From contig NZ_CP009312.1 in NCBI RefSeq assembly GCF_001293125.1, positions 740,512 through 804,511 of the forward strand: a DNA stretch of 64,000 bases, in the 5' to 3' direction. Every line of letters starts with the position of its first letter. Position 1 is the first letter of the stretch. Under the pieces are notes generated by a model, which searched no databases, was not told the origin of the DNA, and saw only the letters and a list, made by a program, of their open reading frames with translations. Position numbers and translations under genes: made by a program. Source of the stretch: Lawsonella clevelandensis (lineage in GTDB: Bacteria; Actinomycetota; Actinomycetes; Mycobacteriales; Mycobacteriaceae). Shown one piece after another: positions 46,662 through 55,537 of the stretch.

Positions 46662-47765
46662 ATGGAAGACATGACCTCGTTATTCCGTGAAGATCTCTCC
46701 TCCATCCCCGCCTATGTTCCAGGGCGCACCATCCCCGGCGCCATCAAGATCGCTAGCAACGAAGTAACTGACGGCCCCGACAAGGTCGTCCTCGATGCGG
46801 TGATGGCGGCCGTGGGCGGCTGTAACCGCTACCCGGACACCTCCTCTACGGAACTGCGAGCTGCCATCGCCAATGCCCTCAACCGGGACCTACAAGCGCA
46901 GAACATGAGCACCGACAGTCACATAGCCCCCACCCAGATCGTGGTGGGCAACGGCTCCGTCTCCCTGCTCCAACACCTCATCCAAGCCACCTGCCCGGCC
47001 GGCGCCAACGTGGTAATGGCGTGGCGTAGCTTCGAGGCCTATCCCATCATGGGACATGTCGCCCAGGCTAACCTGGTACAGGTCCCCAACCTGCCTAACG
47101 GCAAGCATGACCTGGACACCATGGCAGAAGCCGCCCAAGACCCCAACACTGGCATTGTGCTGCTGTGCAACCCCAACAACCCCACCGGGGAAACCTTTAG
47201 CCACACTGACCTGGTGGAATTCCTACAAAAAGTCCCCAGTACCGTCCTGGTGGCACTCGACGAGGCCTACTACCACTACAACCGGCTGGGCACCTTCCCC
47301 CACAGTATGGAACTGCTCTCCGCCTACCCCAACCTGGTGGTGTTGCGCACCTTCTCCAAGGCGTACGGGCTGGCTGGCCTGCGCGTGGGCTATCTGGTGG
47401 GTTCCGAGGAGACCTGCCGGGAACTAAGCAAAGTAGTGATTCCCTTCGCTACCGGCCTGGCCGCACAAGCTGCCGCCGTGGCTGCCCTCACCCTCCGCGA
47501 CCAGCTGCTGGCCCGCACCGACACCATCGTGGAGGAACGGCAGCGCGTCACCCAGGCACTCCGCACTATAGGCTTTGAGGTGCACAATTCGGAGGCCAAC
47601 TTTGTGTGGCTGCCCCGCACCGACGCCCAGCAGCTGACCGACTACCTGACCGAGCAAAAAGTGCTGGTGCGCGGATTCGTGGGTGACGGTGTACGCGTCA
47701 CAATCTCCACCCGCGCCGAAAACGACCAGTTCCTGGACGCTATCGCAGGCTACCCGGCAATTTAA
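46662..47765 (+). CDS. pat: Aromatic/histidinol-phosphate-type aminotransferase (Pat)
   Basis: The 367-residue class I/II PLP enzyme has SNEVTDGP, NPNNPTG, ALDEAYYHY and the Schiff-base lysine in TFSKAYGLAGLRVGY. The N-terminal FREDLSSIPAYVPGR matches actinobacterial aromatic-amino-acid aminotransferases (Rv3772 group) rather than histidine-operon HisC. It would make phenylalanine or tyrosine from the keto acids, completing the TyrA step. ATG 46662 and ATG 46671 are both possible starts. Confidence 0.88.
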   Translation: MEDMTSLFREDLSSIPAYVPGRTIPGAIKIASNEVTDGPDKVVLDAVMAAVGGCNRYPDTSSTELRAAIANALNRDLQAQNMSTDSHIAPTQIVVGNGSVSLLQHLIQATCPAGANVVMAWRSFEAYPIMGHVAQANLVQVPNLPNGKHDLDTMAEAAQDPNTGIVLLCNPNNPTGETFSHTDLVEFLQKVPSTVLVALDEAYYHYNRLGTFPHSMELLSAYPNLVVLRTFSKAYGLAGLRVGYLVGSEETCRELSKVVIPFATGLAAQAAAVAALTLRDQLLARTDTIVEERQRVTQALRTIGFEVHNSEANFVWLPRTDAQQLTDYLTEQKVLVRGFVGDGVRVTISTRAENDQFLDAIAGYPAI

Positions 47766-47795
47766 CGCGAAGCTCGATAGGCTAGCTGGTGAGGA

Positions 47796-47805
47796 CCCCC
47801 CCCCC
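47796..47805 (+). repeat. Homopolymer of ten C upstream of dsbA-like gene
   Basis: A run of exactly ten C residues lies 23 bases before the ATG at 47829, just upstream of the AAGGA ribosome site region. Length change by slippage could alter promoter or leader spacing. Confidence 0.9.
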
Positions 47806-47828
47806 ACGATGATGAAGGATAGGACACT

Positions 47829-48617
47829 ATGACCGATAAGCCCGCCGACGAGCGGAAGCGGCGCGCCGCCCGACGCCGCGCCGCACAACGTCAACGCAAA
47901 GCCGGAGGGCTCAACTGGCGCAGCTGGGAACCCTGGGTGCTCATCACCATTGTGGTGGCCATCGTCGCCGTCATCGTCACCCTCATCGTTACCACCAACA
48001 GCAACAAGAACAACCTCTCCTCCCCCGAGGCGCAGATCGACCCCGGCCGCTTCTCCAGCGACTCCTACGGGCTCGCCCACCGCCGCAACGACGGCCTGTC
48101 CATCGGCGACCTCGACGCCCCCGTCGTCCTGATCGACTACGGCGACCTCCGCTGCCCCTACTGCGCTAAGTGGATGGAACAGGTAGAACCCGAACTGGTG
48201 GACAAATACGTGCGCACCGGAAAACTCCGCATCGAATTCCGCAATATGGTGCTGTTCGACCAGCCATCCCTGCTGGGTGCGCGTGCCGTCATAGCTGCCG
48301 CACAACAAGGCAAAGGCTACGCGCTGATGCAGAAGATCTACTCCACCATGCCCCACAAAGGCCACGGGGAGATCACCGTGCCGCTGGTGCGGAAGTGGGC
48401 GGAAGAACTGCAGCTGAAAGACATCGACCACTTCATGAAGGACGCCCAATCCACCAAGTTCGATGCGCAGATTGCGGAAGGCAAGCAGGAGGCACACTCT
48501 ATGGGCTTCCAGTCTGTGCCGGCATTTCTCATCAACGGCTACCCGGTGCTGGGGGCCCGCGACACACAAACCTACATTGACATCATCGAATCCGCGCTGC
48601 TAGCCCTCGACAAGTAG
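47829..48617 (+). CDS. Membrane-anchored DsbA-like thiol-disulfide oxidoreductase
   Basis: The 262-residue protein has a basic N-terminus (Arg/Lys-rich 1-25), one membrane helix (36-57) and an outer thioredoxin-fold domain with the CPYC active site (C109, C112), an alpha-helical insert and the cis-proline segment SVPAFLINGYPV. It is expected to make or shuffle disulfides in exported proteins. The CcdA-like gene that follows may feed it or a partner with electrons. Confidence 0.9.
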   Translation: MTDKPADERKRRAARRRAAQRQRKAGGLNWRSWEPWVLITIVVAIVAVIVTLIVTTNSNKNNLSSPEAQIDPGRFSSDSYGLAHRRNDGLSIGDLDAPVVLIDYGDLRCPYCAKWMEQVEPELVDKYVRTGKLRIEFRNMVLFDQPSLLGARAVIAAAQQGKGYALMQKIYSTMPHKGHGEITVPLVRKWAEELQLKDIDHFMKDAQSTKFDAQIAEGKQEAHSMGFQSVPAFLINGYPVLGARDTQTYIDIIESALLALDK

Positions 48618-48753
48618 ACAGCTCGGGCAGCGCCTGCGGCTCTCACGGCTGACGGCCCCGGCGGCTGATAGCTCCGGCGGCTGGCCTGCTATACCGCCGG
48701 GTGTGACCGGCTGGCGACCGCACCCCCACCCCAACGAACGTAAAGGACGACGA

Positions 48754-49722
48754 GTGAGCACTATCGGTATCCTGGGAGCCTTCCTAGGCGGCATCCTCAC
48801 CCTCATCAGCCCCTGCTCCGCACTGCTTCTCCCCGCTTTCTTCGCCTACGCCTTCGACGGCTTCGGTAAACTCATCACCCGCACCGGCCTCTTCTACCTC
48901 GGCCTCTGCATCACCCTCGTGCCGCTAGGCGCCGGCCTGGGCAAAGTCGGCTCCCTCTTCGACTCCATCCGACCCAGCATCATGCTGTTCGCCGGCATCC
49001 TCATCATCATCTTTGGCATCATGACGGTGTTCGGAAAAGGCTTCGCCTTCCAACCCGCCCAAGACGCCGTTGGTAAACTCTCCGGCACCAACGCCGTCAG
49101 CGTCCTGCTGCTGGGATGCGTCTACGGCCTAGCCAGCTTCTGCTCCGGCCCTATCCTCGGCAGCATCCTCACCGTGGCGGTAGCCGGCGGCAGCGCCCTC
49201 TACGGCATGGTACTGATGGCCATCTACGCCCTCGGCATGGCCATCCCCCTGTTCATCCTGGCCATCCTGTGGGAACGTTTCGACCTGTCCCACAAGAAAT
49301 GGCTGCGCGGCAAAGAACTGACGTGGGGACCCATCACCACCAACACCACCTCTATTGTGTCCGGGGTGCTGTTCATCCTGATCGGCGGACTTTTCCTGGG
49401 GACCGATGGCACCGCCGGGCTGAGCGGCATCGCCGGATGGGACAGCCAATTCAATGCGGAACTGTGGGCGACCCACGTGGGCAACTCCTCCACCGACCTG
49501 ATTGTGCTTCTGGTGGTCCTGGTGCTGCTGCTCATCGCGCTCGCGGCCTATATTGTGCGGCGCAAGCGCGGCGGTGACGGTGCGGAACCACTGGCCGGAC
49601 AGATAGATGCCAGCGAAGTTGCCGACAAACTGGACCAGCTGGAAGCCAGCTCGGCAGGCGCGAGCTCGACGGGCACCAGCGCAGCCCTGGCCGGCGACGG
49701 GACCACGCCCTCACGCGACTAG
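48754..49722 (+). CDS. CcdA/DsbD-type transmembrane electron carrier
   Basis: The 322-residue protein has six or seven membrane helices with the paired cysteine motifs LISPCSALLLPAFF (Cys21) and GLASFCSGPILG used to pass electrons from cytoplasmic thioredoxin to outer thiol proteins. A Ser/Ala-rich tail ends the protein. GTG 48754 follows an AAAGGACGA site. The 136-base gap before it holds short imperfect repeats of GGCGGCTG. Pairing with the DsbA-like gene is the main clue to its function. Confidence 0.88.
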   Translation: MSTIGILGAFLGGILTLISPCSALLLPAFFAYAFDGFGKLITRTGLFYLGLCITLVPLGAGLGKVGSLFDSIRPSIMLFAGILIIIFGIMTVFGKGFAFQPAQDAVGKLSGTNAVSVLLLGCVYGLASFCSGPILGSILTVAVAGGSALYGMVLMAIYALGMAIPLFILAILWERFDLSHKKWLRGKELTWGPITTNTTSIVSGVLFILIGGLFLGTDGTAGLSGIAGWDSQFNAELWATHVGNSSTDLIVLLVVLVLLLIALAAYIVRRKRGGDGAEPLAGQIDASEVADKLDQLEASSAGASSTGTSAALAGDGTTPSRD

Positions 49723-49742
49723 CCGTCAGCTAGCCAACTGCC

Positions 49743-50435
49743 CTAACCGACGGTGCAGGACGAGACGATTATGCCATCAACCGTCAGCGACGCCGTCCAC
49801 ATATTCGTCTGAAATGCCGGGGAAATATCCGGCGGAATCTCCACCCACAGGATCATCCCATCCGTCATCGGCTCCATGCGCGTCCACCCACGGTACTGGT
49901 ACTCACCCCGTAACTTCGGAGTGGAGGACTGCCCCACCACCGCCGAGTTACGGGCGATCACCCCATTCCGTACCCCTACCAGACGCTGATTCTTCCCCTG
50001 GTTCGTAGCGAAGGTAAAAAGCGACAGCTTAGACGACTCCAGCTCGCCCGCCAGCACATACTTCACGAGCAGGCCACCTCGGGAACTCCTAAACACCGCC
50101 GCAGCCTTCCCTCGTGGCAACGACTGCTTAGCAGGGGCATTGCAGCGAGACAGTCGCCGCTCCGGCGCACCCAGGCGGCGATTCGATCCCAGGTCCTCCG
50201 TCACCTCCAGTGGGGCACGGCTCTTCGCCGTAGTAGCTGTCGAACTGCCGGAGCTACCGGATCCGTCACTCTGCTGTGTGGACTCTTGCGGCCCAGTGCC
50301 CTCGACGCTGGAACTAGTGGCGGATTGACTGGTGGCGGTGCCCTCCACTTCCGAACCGCAGCCGGCCACAGTAAAGGCCAGAAGGACGGCAGCCGCCGGT
50401 GCGATAAGGCGGGTTGCAAGGCTACGGGGCTGCAT
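49743..50435 (-). CDS. Lipoprotein of unknown function
   Basis: The 230-residue product has a signal with lipobox VAGC and then a Ser/Thr/Gln/Gly-rich linker of about 50 residues. The C-terminal beta-rich domain has two cysteines (RLSRCNAP and the final IIVSSCTVG), which could form a disulfide. ATG 50435 follows AGGAGA. It is convergent with the CcdA-like gene. I do not recognise the domain. Confidence 0.7.
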   Translation of the reverse strand: MQPRSLATRLIAPAAAVLLAFTVAGCGSEVEGTATSQSATSSSVEGTGPQESTQQSDGSGSSGSSTATTAKSRAPLEVTEDLGSNRRLGAPERRLSRCNAPAKQSLPRGKAAAVFRSSRGGLLVKYVLAGELESSKLSLFTFATNQGKNQRLVGVRNGVIARNSAVVGQSSTPKLRGEYQYRGWTRMEPMTDGMILWVEIPPDISPAFQTNMWTASLTVDGIIVSSCTVG

Positions 50436-50688
50436 GGGTTCTCCTAGGCAGGGGTGGCCGAATACGTTCTCTCCCCTCAGGCTACCGGCAGACGAGTACG
50501 CTGCTGTATCGATCTGGGAATATTCATCAAACGGAATTGTTTTTATTATCAGATCGATATTTTTCACGCGTGCGACTGCCGGGCGACCGGGCGACCGGGC
50601 CAGAATTGCCAGCCAGCACTGTTCACGCAAAGATAACTACAACAGATAGTTATCACTAAACGCATACCGCACTACACAAGGAGTTACT

Positions 50689-51177
50689 GTGAGCAGCTTC
50701 TACAGCCAGAATTTCCAGGTTCACACCACTGCCGGCGGCACCGTCAACCTCGACGATTTCTCCGGGAAAGTGCTACTGGTGGTCAACACGGCCTCCAAAT
50801 GTGGATTTACCCCACAATTTGATGGGCTGGAGCGCCTCTACCAGGAATACAAGGACCGCGGCTTCTACATTATTGGCTTCCCCTGCAACCAATTTGCCCA
50901 GCAGGACCCGGGCACCAACCAGGAAATTAGCGAATTCTGCCGCCTCAACTACGGCGTTAGCTTCCCCATGATGGCCAAAGTAGATGTGAACGGAGACAAC
51001 GAATCTCCCGTCTACACCTACCTGAAGTCTGAGAAGAAGGGGGTACTGGCCAGCAAGATCAAGTGGAATTTCACCAAGTTCCTCATTGGCCGCGACGGCA
51101 CCGTCTTGAAGCGCTACTCCCCCACCACCGATCCTTCCAAGATCGCCTCCGACATTGAGGCAGCACTAGCCCAGTAA
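50689..51177 (+). CDS. Glutathione peroxidase family (thiol peroxidase)
   Basis: The 162-residue protein has the peroxidatic Cys38 in NTASKCGFTPQ, the GFPCNQF motif with a second Cys, and KWNFTKFLI, which supply the catalytic Gln and Trp. It is a cysteine, not selenocysteine, type enzyme and probably uses thioredoxin. The start is GTG 50689 after AAGGAGTT. A 250-base AT-rich leader separates it from the divergent lipoprotein gene. Confidence 0.93.
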   Translation: MSSFYSQNFQVHTTAGGTVNLDDFSGKVLLVVNTASKCGFTPQFDGLERLYQEYKDRGFYIIGFPCNQFAQQDPGTNQEISEFCRLNYGVSFPMMAKVDVNGDNESPVYTYLKSEKKGVLASKIKWNFTKFLIGRDGTVLKRYSPTTDPSKIASDIEAALAQ

Positions 51178-51230
51178 CAGCGGGTAGCCGGACCTCCCTA
51201 AATGAGGCAGTCTGCGGCGCGGATAGGTTG

Positions 51231-51303
51231 CTGCCTACCGCGCCGCTGGTGTCTGCCTACCGCGCCGCTGGTGTCTACCTACCGCGCCGCTGGTGTCTAC
51301 CTG
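51231..51303 (+). repeat. Tandem 22-bp repeat, three full copies
   Basis: Copies start at 51231, 51253 and 51275, then a partial copy ends at 51303. A looser 36-bp duplication (51313 and 51349) follows. The unit is not a multiple of three, so it is not in-frame coding repeat DNA. Confidence 0.9.
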
Positions 51304-51428
51304 CACGAGGAAGCAGGTGTGGGTGCAGCAGGGGCAGTTTTGGGCGTGGCAGGTGTGGGTGTGGCCGAGGCAGTTTTGGACGGAGCAGGTTGCCTGCAGG
51401 ATGGGGAGGCTTTGGGCAGAATGAGGGT

Positions 51429-52028
51429 ATGGGTTTGCATTTAGAGCGTATGTTGGCCGGTGAGTGGTACAACCCCGCCAAGGATCCAGATTTGGCGGAC
51501 GCGTATATGGAGTGTCAGCGGGAGCTGGCACGGTTCAACGCCACGGGGGTGGAGGAGGATGCGCTGCGGGCGGAGATTCTGCGTGGCTTGTGGGGGGAGT
51601 TCGGGGAGGGGTCGGTTGTGCGGCAGCCACTGGTGTGCGAGTTCGGGTTCAATATCCGTGTGGGGCGGGGCTGTTTTGTGAATTTTGATGTGCTGTTCTT
51701 GGATACGAATACAGTGACGTTGGGGGATGGTGTACAGGTGGGGTCCCGAGTGCAATTTGTGACGCCGATTCACCCGGTTGATGATGTGGAGATGCGGGCT
51801 GCTGGGTGGGAGCGGTCTGCGCCGATTGTGGTGGGGGACAATGTGTGGATTGCGGCGGGGGTGACGGTGTGCGCGGGGGTGACGATTGAGGAGAATAGTG
51901 TGATTGGGGCGGGCAGTGTGGTGACGCGTGATATTCCGGCGAATGTGCTGGCGGTGGGTACACCGTGTCGGCCAGTGCGGGAGCTGCACCGGCCGGGGGA
52001 ACCGGGGATTCCGATGTTGGACGCCTAG
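51429..52028 (+). CDS. Maltose/galactoside O-acetyltransferase family
   Basis: The 199-residue protein has the N-terminal Mac domain (MLAGEWYNPAKDPDL) and a left-handed beta-helix of hexapeptide repeats with the FVTPIHPVD and NVWIAAGVTVCAGVTI segments and the closing AVGTPCRPVREL. Enzymes of this family acetylate sugars or thio-sugars using acetyl-CoA. The start is ATG 51429 or ATG 51450. Codon choice (many GTG, GGG and GCG codons) differs from the C-ending style of its neighbours. Confidence 0.88.
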   Translation: MGLHLERMLAGEWYNPAKDPDLADAYMECQRELARFNATGVEEDALRAEILRGLWGEFGEGSVVRQPLVCEFGFNIRVGRGCFVNFDVLFLDTNTVTLGDGVQVGSRVQFVTPIHPVDDVEMRAAGWERSAPIVVGDNVWIAAGVTVCAGVTIEENSVIGAGSVVTRDIPANVLAVGTPCRPVRELHRPGEPGIPMLDA

Positions 52029-52046
52029 CGGGGTTGCTGTAGACGC

Positions 52047-52541
52047 TTAGCTGGGATTGCTGCGTTCGGTGCGGACGACATAGTCGATTATGTCGGCGAA
52101 TTGGCTGAAGGTGCGGAACCAGGGGGCCCGGCCGAAGCGTTTGGGGGTGGGACGGCGGAAGTCCCATTGGGGGAGGCCGTCAATGTCTTTGGTGGGGAGA
52201 TCTTCGTGGTAGTCGAGGAGCTGGATGGGGGCGTTGCCGACGATTCCGCGAAGGTGGGCGATGGCTTCGTCGAGGTCCAGGGTGGGTTCGGCGCTACCGG
52301 GGCGGATGAGGATGCCGGCGATGCGGAGGCGGGGGATGCCGGCGAGGTACTGGACGATGCTGATGCTCTGCTGCATGGGGTGGTAGACGTCCTTGATGAC
52401 GGGGACGACCCAGGGGCTGCCTTTGGCGGGCAGGGGTGAGTCAAGGGGGCGTTCGTCTGCGCTATCTCCCCACAGGTGGGCGAGGGTGGTAGCGCCGCAG
52501 CCGGGGTAGGTGCCGACGAGGTGGACGAGTGGGATGGCCAT
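52047..52541 (-). CDS. DUF6668-like protein with P-loop-like start
   Basis: The 164-residue protein begins with HLVGTYPGCGATTLAHLWGD, a P-loop-like element with GCGATT in place of the classic GKT/S. This is followed by alternating strands and helices as in MinD-like folds. It resembles DUF6668 proteins from actinobacterial conjugative plasmids, where the function is unknown. It is the last gene of a minus-strand cluster and 82 bases past the next gene. Confidence 0.6.
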   Translation of the reverse strand: MAIPLVHLVGTYPGCGATTLAHLWGDSADERPLDSPLPAKGSPWVVPVIKDVYHPMQQSISIVQYLAGIPRLRIAGILIRPGSAEPTLDLDEAIAHLRGIVGNAPIQLLDYHEDLPTKDIDGLPQWDFRRPTPKRFGRAPWFRTFSQFADIIDYVVRTERSNPS

Positions 52542-52623
52542 GTGTTACCTAGTTTCGGGCGGATGAGGGTGTGGGCTGTGAGGCGGATGTCTTGTTGGGC
52601 GGAGTGCCGGGGTTCTTGTCGGC

Positions 52624-53673
52624 TTATTCGGCTGCGGCTTTTGCTGAGGCTTCTTTGGCAGCTTTTTCGGCTTCTTCTTTTTTGCGGAGTTCCTGGACGA
52701 TTGTGAGGTTGGGGCGTATGCCGGTGATGCGGAGGCCGACACCGGGGAGGTTTTCGATGTGGTAGTCCCCTACCCAGGTTGTGTTGTGGTGTTCGTCGCC
52801 TTTGGTCCGCCAGTCGACGATGACGGTGTACCAGCCTGGTTCAGCGGTGCGGATGGTGGTGCACCATTCAAGTGGCTGTTTGGGGAGTGAGTCGATGGTG
52901 CTGGCGACGGCCTCGGCGTCTGCCCAACCGCCGCTGATGAGGGCCATGACAGCGGGGGCGGAGCGGGTACCGAAGTATTGTTGCTCCATAGTGGCGAGGA
53001 GCCCTTCGGGGGTTGTGATGTTGCCGCCGGCGTTGGAGATGTAGGGGTTGGCGGGCTGGGGGGTGCACCATTGTTTGACGACGGGGGCGACGGTTGTGGT
53101 GGTGGGGGCTACCTGGGTGGCCTTGGTGTTGTGGTTGTGAGTGAGCCCGAGCCCTACGCCGAGGGCGAGAATGAGCGTGGGAGCGAGGAGTGCTGCTGCG
53201 TAGATGAGGTGTTTTTTGGTGCGTTTGGGTGTGCCGGTGCGGATTACAGGCTTTTTGGGTTCTTTTTGTTTCTTGGGTGCCTTGGGTTTTTCCTGGACCT
53301 CGGGCGTTTTGGGGGCTTTGGAGGGTTTTGTGGAGGTGACGGCGCTGGCCGGGGTGGCGGCGAGGGCGTCGTCGAGGCTGAGGAGTGGGCCAGTGGTGGT
53401 GGCGTAGCGCGGGTTGGGGGCGCTGGGGGTGGTGTAGGGTTTGGCCGCGGCGGGGATGGCATTGGGTGGGGTGAAGATGGAGATGGGATTCTCCACGGGG
53501 GTGGAGGGTGCGGCTGGCGGGACGGGCGCTGCCGGGCCCGTCGAGGACAGGATGGCGGCGGTTGTCTCGGTGGTGGTTGGGCGGTTGGGGAACCCGGTGT
53601 GGCGGTTTCCTGTGGTCGCTTCGTTGGCGTCCCACTGGCTGAGCCAGTCCCGCCAGTCGCTATCAAAAAGCAC
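52624..53673 (-). CDS. Pro-rich membrane protein with DUF8176-like outer domain
   Basis: The 349-residue product has a long Pro/Ala/Thr-rich cytoplasmic segment (about 20-150, rich in Lys near KKQKEPKKP), one membrane helix (about 160-178) and an outer domain from about 200. That domain carries WCTPQPANPY and EWCTTIRTAEPGWY, whose two cysteines could pair. A Lys/Glu/Ala-rich helix ends the protein. It resembles DUF8176 proteins from mobile elements. GTG 53673 overlaps the stop of the upstream gene (TAGTG). Confidence 0.6.
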   Translation of the reverse strand: MLFDSDWRDWLSQWDANEATTGNRHTGFPNRPTTTETTAAILSSTGPAAPVPPAAPSTPVENPISIFTPPNAIPAAAKPYTTPSAPNPRYATTTGPLLSLDDALAATPASAVTSTKPSKAPKTPEVQEKPKAPKKQKEPKKPVIRTGTPKRTKKHLIYAAALLAPTLILALGVGLGLTHNHNTKATQVAPTTTTVAPVVKQWCTPQPANPYISNAGGNITTPEGLLATMEQQYFGTRSAPAVMALISGGWADAEAVASTIDSLPKQPLEWCTTIRTAEPGWYTVIVDWRTKGDEHHNTTWVGDYHIENLPGVGLRITGIRPNLTIVQELRKKEEAEKAAKEASAKAAAE

Positions 53674-55292
53674 TACTTGTTGTCCTTTTTGGGAGTGCGG
53701 AAGGCCTTGTCGAGCTTCTTCTGGAACTGCTTGGCGTCCTTGTTAAGGTCACTCTTGTTTGGCTTCTTCATCGGTTTGTCGGTGGGGAGCTTCCCTACCT
53801 GGCCAGCTTTGCCAGCCTTCTTGCTGACTTTGTCGACCTTTCCGACTTTGCCGAGCTTCCCTACTTTGTCCAGCTTTCCGGACTTTCCGAGCTTGCCGGT
53901 CTTGTCGCGCTTCAGCCCGGCCTTATTAGCACGCTGCTTGATCAGGGTGAGGATCTCCTTGATGTCCTGGAAAGTGGCCTTCACGTTCTCCGGCATGCTG
54001 GAGTAGTCCAGCGGGTAACGGTCGGCATCGACGGGGACATAGTTGTCCCGTGCGCGGGCAGAGTTCTCCAGGGAGACGACGGCCGCCGTCACTCCGGAGA
54101 CAGCTGCGTGGGCTACGCCGCCAACGACTGTCGCACCGAAAAGTGCTCCGGCGGTTCCGGCGAGAGTTCCTCCGGCGAGTGCCCCGGTTGCCAGTCCGAC
54201 GGGTGCTCCCAGTAGTAGGCCGGCGCCGAGGCCAAGGCCGGTGAGTGCAGCAGTTCCTGCCACGGTGATGGCGACGCCTGTGGCTGCACCAGCTAGTGCG
54301 CCGCCGACGAAACCAAGGGCGGCGCCGGGGATAACAAGTACGGCACCTGCTGAGCCAAGTACGGCACCGACGGCCGATCCGCCCCCGATACCGACGGCAC
54401 CTCCGACGACTGCGCCAACACCGGCCACGACAGCTGCACAGGGAATACCGATGACGGCGCCAACTCCGGCAAGAGCAGCGCCGACAGCTGCACAGATTCC
54501 TCCTGCTGCGGCACCTGCGGCACCGCCGACTCCGGCTGCACCCACCGTGCCAACAACGGCAAGGCCGACGAGTGCACCGGCAGCTGCACCACCGACTCCG
54601 CCGCCAACGAATCCGGCTCCGCCAAGGAGGGCTGTGCCGCTAATTGCTCCAGCGACTGTGAGCGCAACGGTGAGGGCAGTACCTGCGGTGAGACCGAGTA
54701 CTGCGCCACCGATCACGGTGGCGATGGGCAGGGTGGATGCGCCGATGAGTGTTCCAGCTGCGCCCCCCACGACAGCTCCGGCGGCGGCGGCCGGTACGCC
54801 AACGAGTATGGCACCGGCGGCCGGGAATGCTATGGCAGCAGCTGTTTTCTTGAGAATCTGGGGATCATTTTTCAGTGCCTGTGGGTCGCGGAGCAGGATC
54901 GCGGGGATCCGCGGAAGGTAAGTGGGTGCGGTGAAGCCGTTGACGGCGTGTTCTGCACCACTCTTCGCTGCCGCTTTAAGGGCTTTCTTGTCGGCGAGGG
55001 TGGCTTTGAATGTCTCCCCTTTGCTGACGAGGTAGAGGCCCTTGTAGGGTTTCGGCGCCGGTTTACTGGGTTTGGGTGCGGGTGCGGCGGGGTAGGTGGG
55101 GTATACGGGGTAATACTCTGGGGGCTGGTTGTAGGTGTTGCCAGTTCCCTGGTTGGGGTTCTGGTTGTGGCTTTCGGAGGGAGCTTTGTCGGGGCCGAAC
55201 TGGGGGGTGGTGTCGACGTCGGCGTGGGCTAGCCCGAGGCCAAGGGTGGCGGTGAGTGCGAGGGCTACAGGGAGCGAGTGAGTTTTCTTCAT
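53673..55292 (-). CDS. Secreted Gly/Ala-zipper protein with Lys-rich repeat tail
   Basis: The 539-residue protein has a Sec signal peptide (cleavage after AHA, residue 24), a Pro/Tyr-rich linker (30-85) and a short mixed region. Residues about 151-407 are an unbroken run of Gly, Ala, Val, Leu and Ile with many GxxxG spacings; only Cys267 and Cys285 stand out. The tail (about 457-539) is Lys-rich with repeats of KLGK/KVGK. Such runs can form glycine-zipper membrane bundles, as in some pore formers and outer-membrane stress proteins. I know no close family. It is translationally coupled to the next gene. Confidence 0.7.
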   Translation of the reverse strand: MKKTHSLPVALALTATLGLGLAHADVDTTPQFGPDKAPSESHNQNPNQGTGNTYNQPPEYYPVYPTYPAAPAPKPSKPAPKPYKGLYLVSKGETFKATLADKKALKAAAKSGAEHAVNGFTAPTYLPRIPAILLRDPQALKNDPQILKKTAAAIAFPAAGAILVGVPAAAAGAVVGGAAGTLIGASTLPIATVIGGAVLGLTAGTALTVALTVAGAISGTALLGGAGFVGGGVGGAAAGALVGLAVVGTVGAAGVGGAAGAAAGGICAAVGAALAGVGAVIGIPCAAVVAGVGAVVGGAVGIGGGSAVGAVLGSAGAVLVIPGAALGFVGGALAGAATGVAITVAGTAALTGLGLGAGLLLGAPVGLATGALAGGTLAGTAGALFGATVVGGVAHAAVSGVTAAVVSLENSARARDNYVPVDADRYPLDYSSMPENVKATFQDIKEILTLIKQRANKAGLKRDKTGKLGKSGKLDKVGKLGKVGKVDKVSKKAGKAGQVGKLPTDKPMKKPNKSDLNKDAKQFQKKLDKAFRTPKKDNK

Positions 55293-55537
55293 GCGCTCAA
55301 TTCCAACGGTGTGTTTGAATGGGTCGCGCAGCAGTGTAGTTGGGGCGTGGATGCGGTGGGGACCTACTTTTGTGTTTCTGTGGGGTTGTGTGTTCCTTTT
55401 TTACGTTTGAACTGGAGTTTTGTTGGTTTTAGGTACGTTGTTTTTTGGTGGGAAAATTTTTGGGCTACATAGCTAAATAGGCTGCACCCCACGCCGAGTG
55501 TGTGTGGGGTGCAGTGTGGAGTTCTCGGAGAAAGCGT

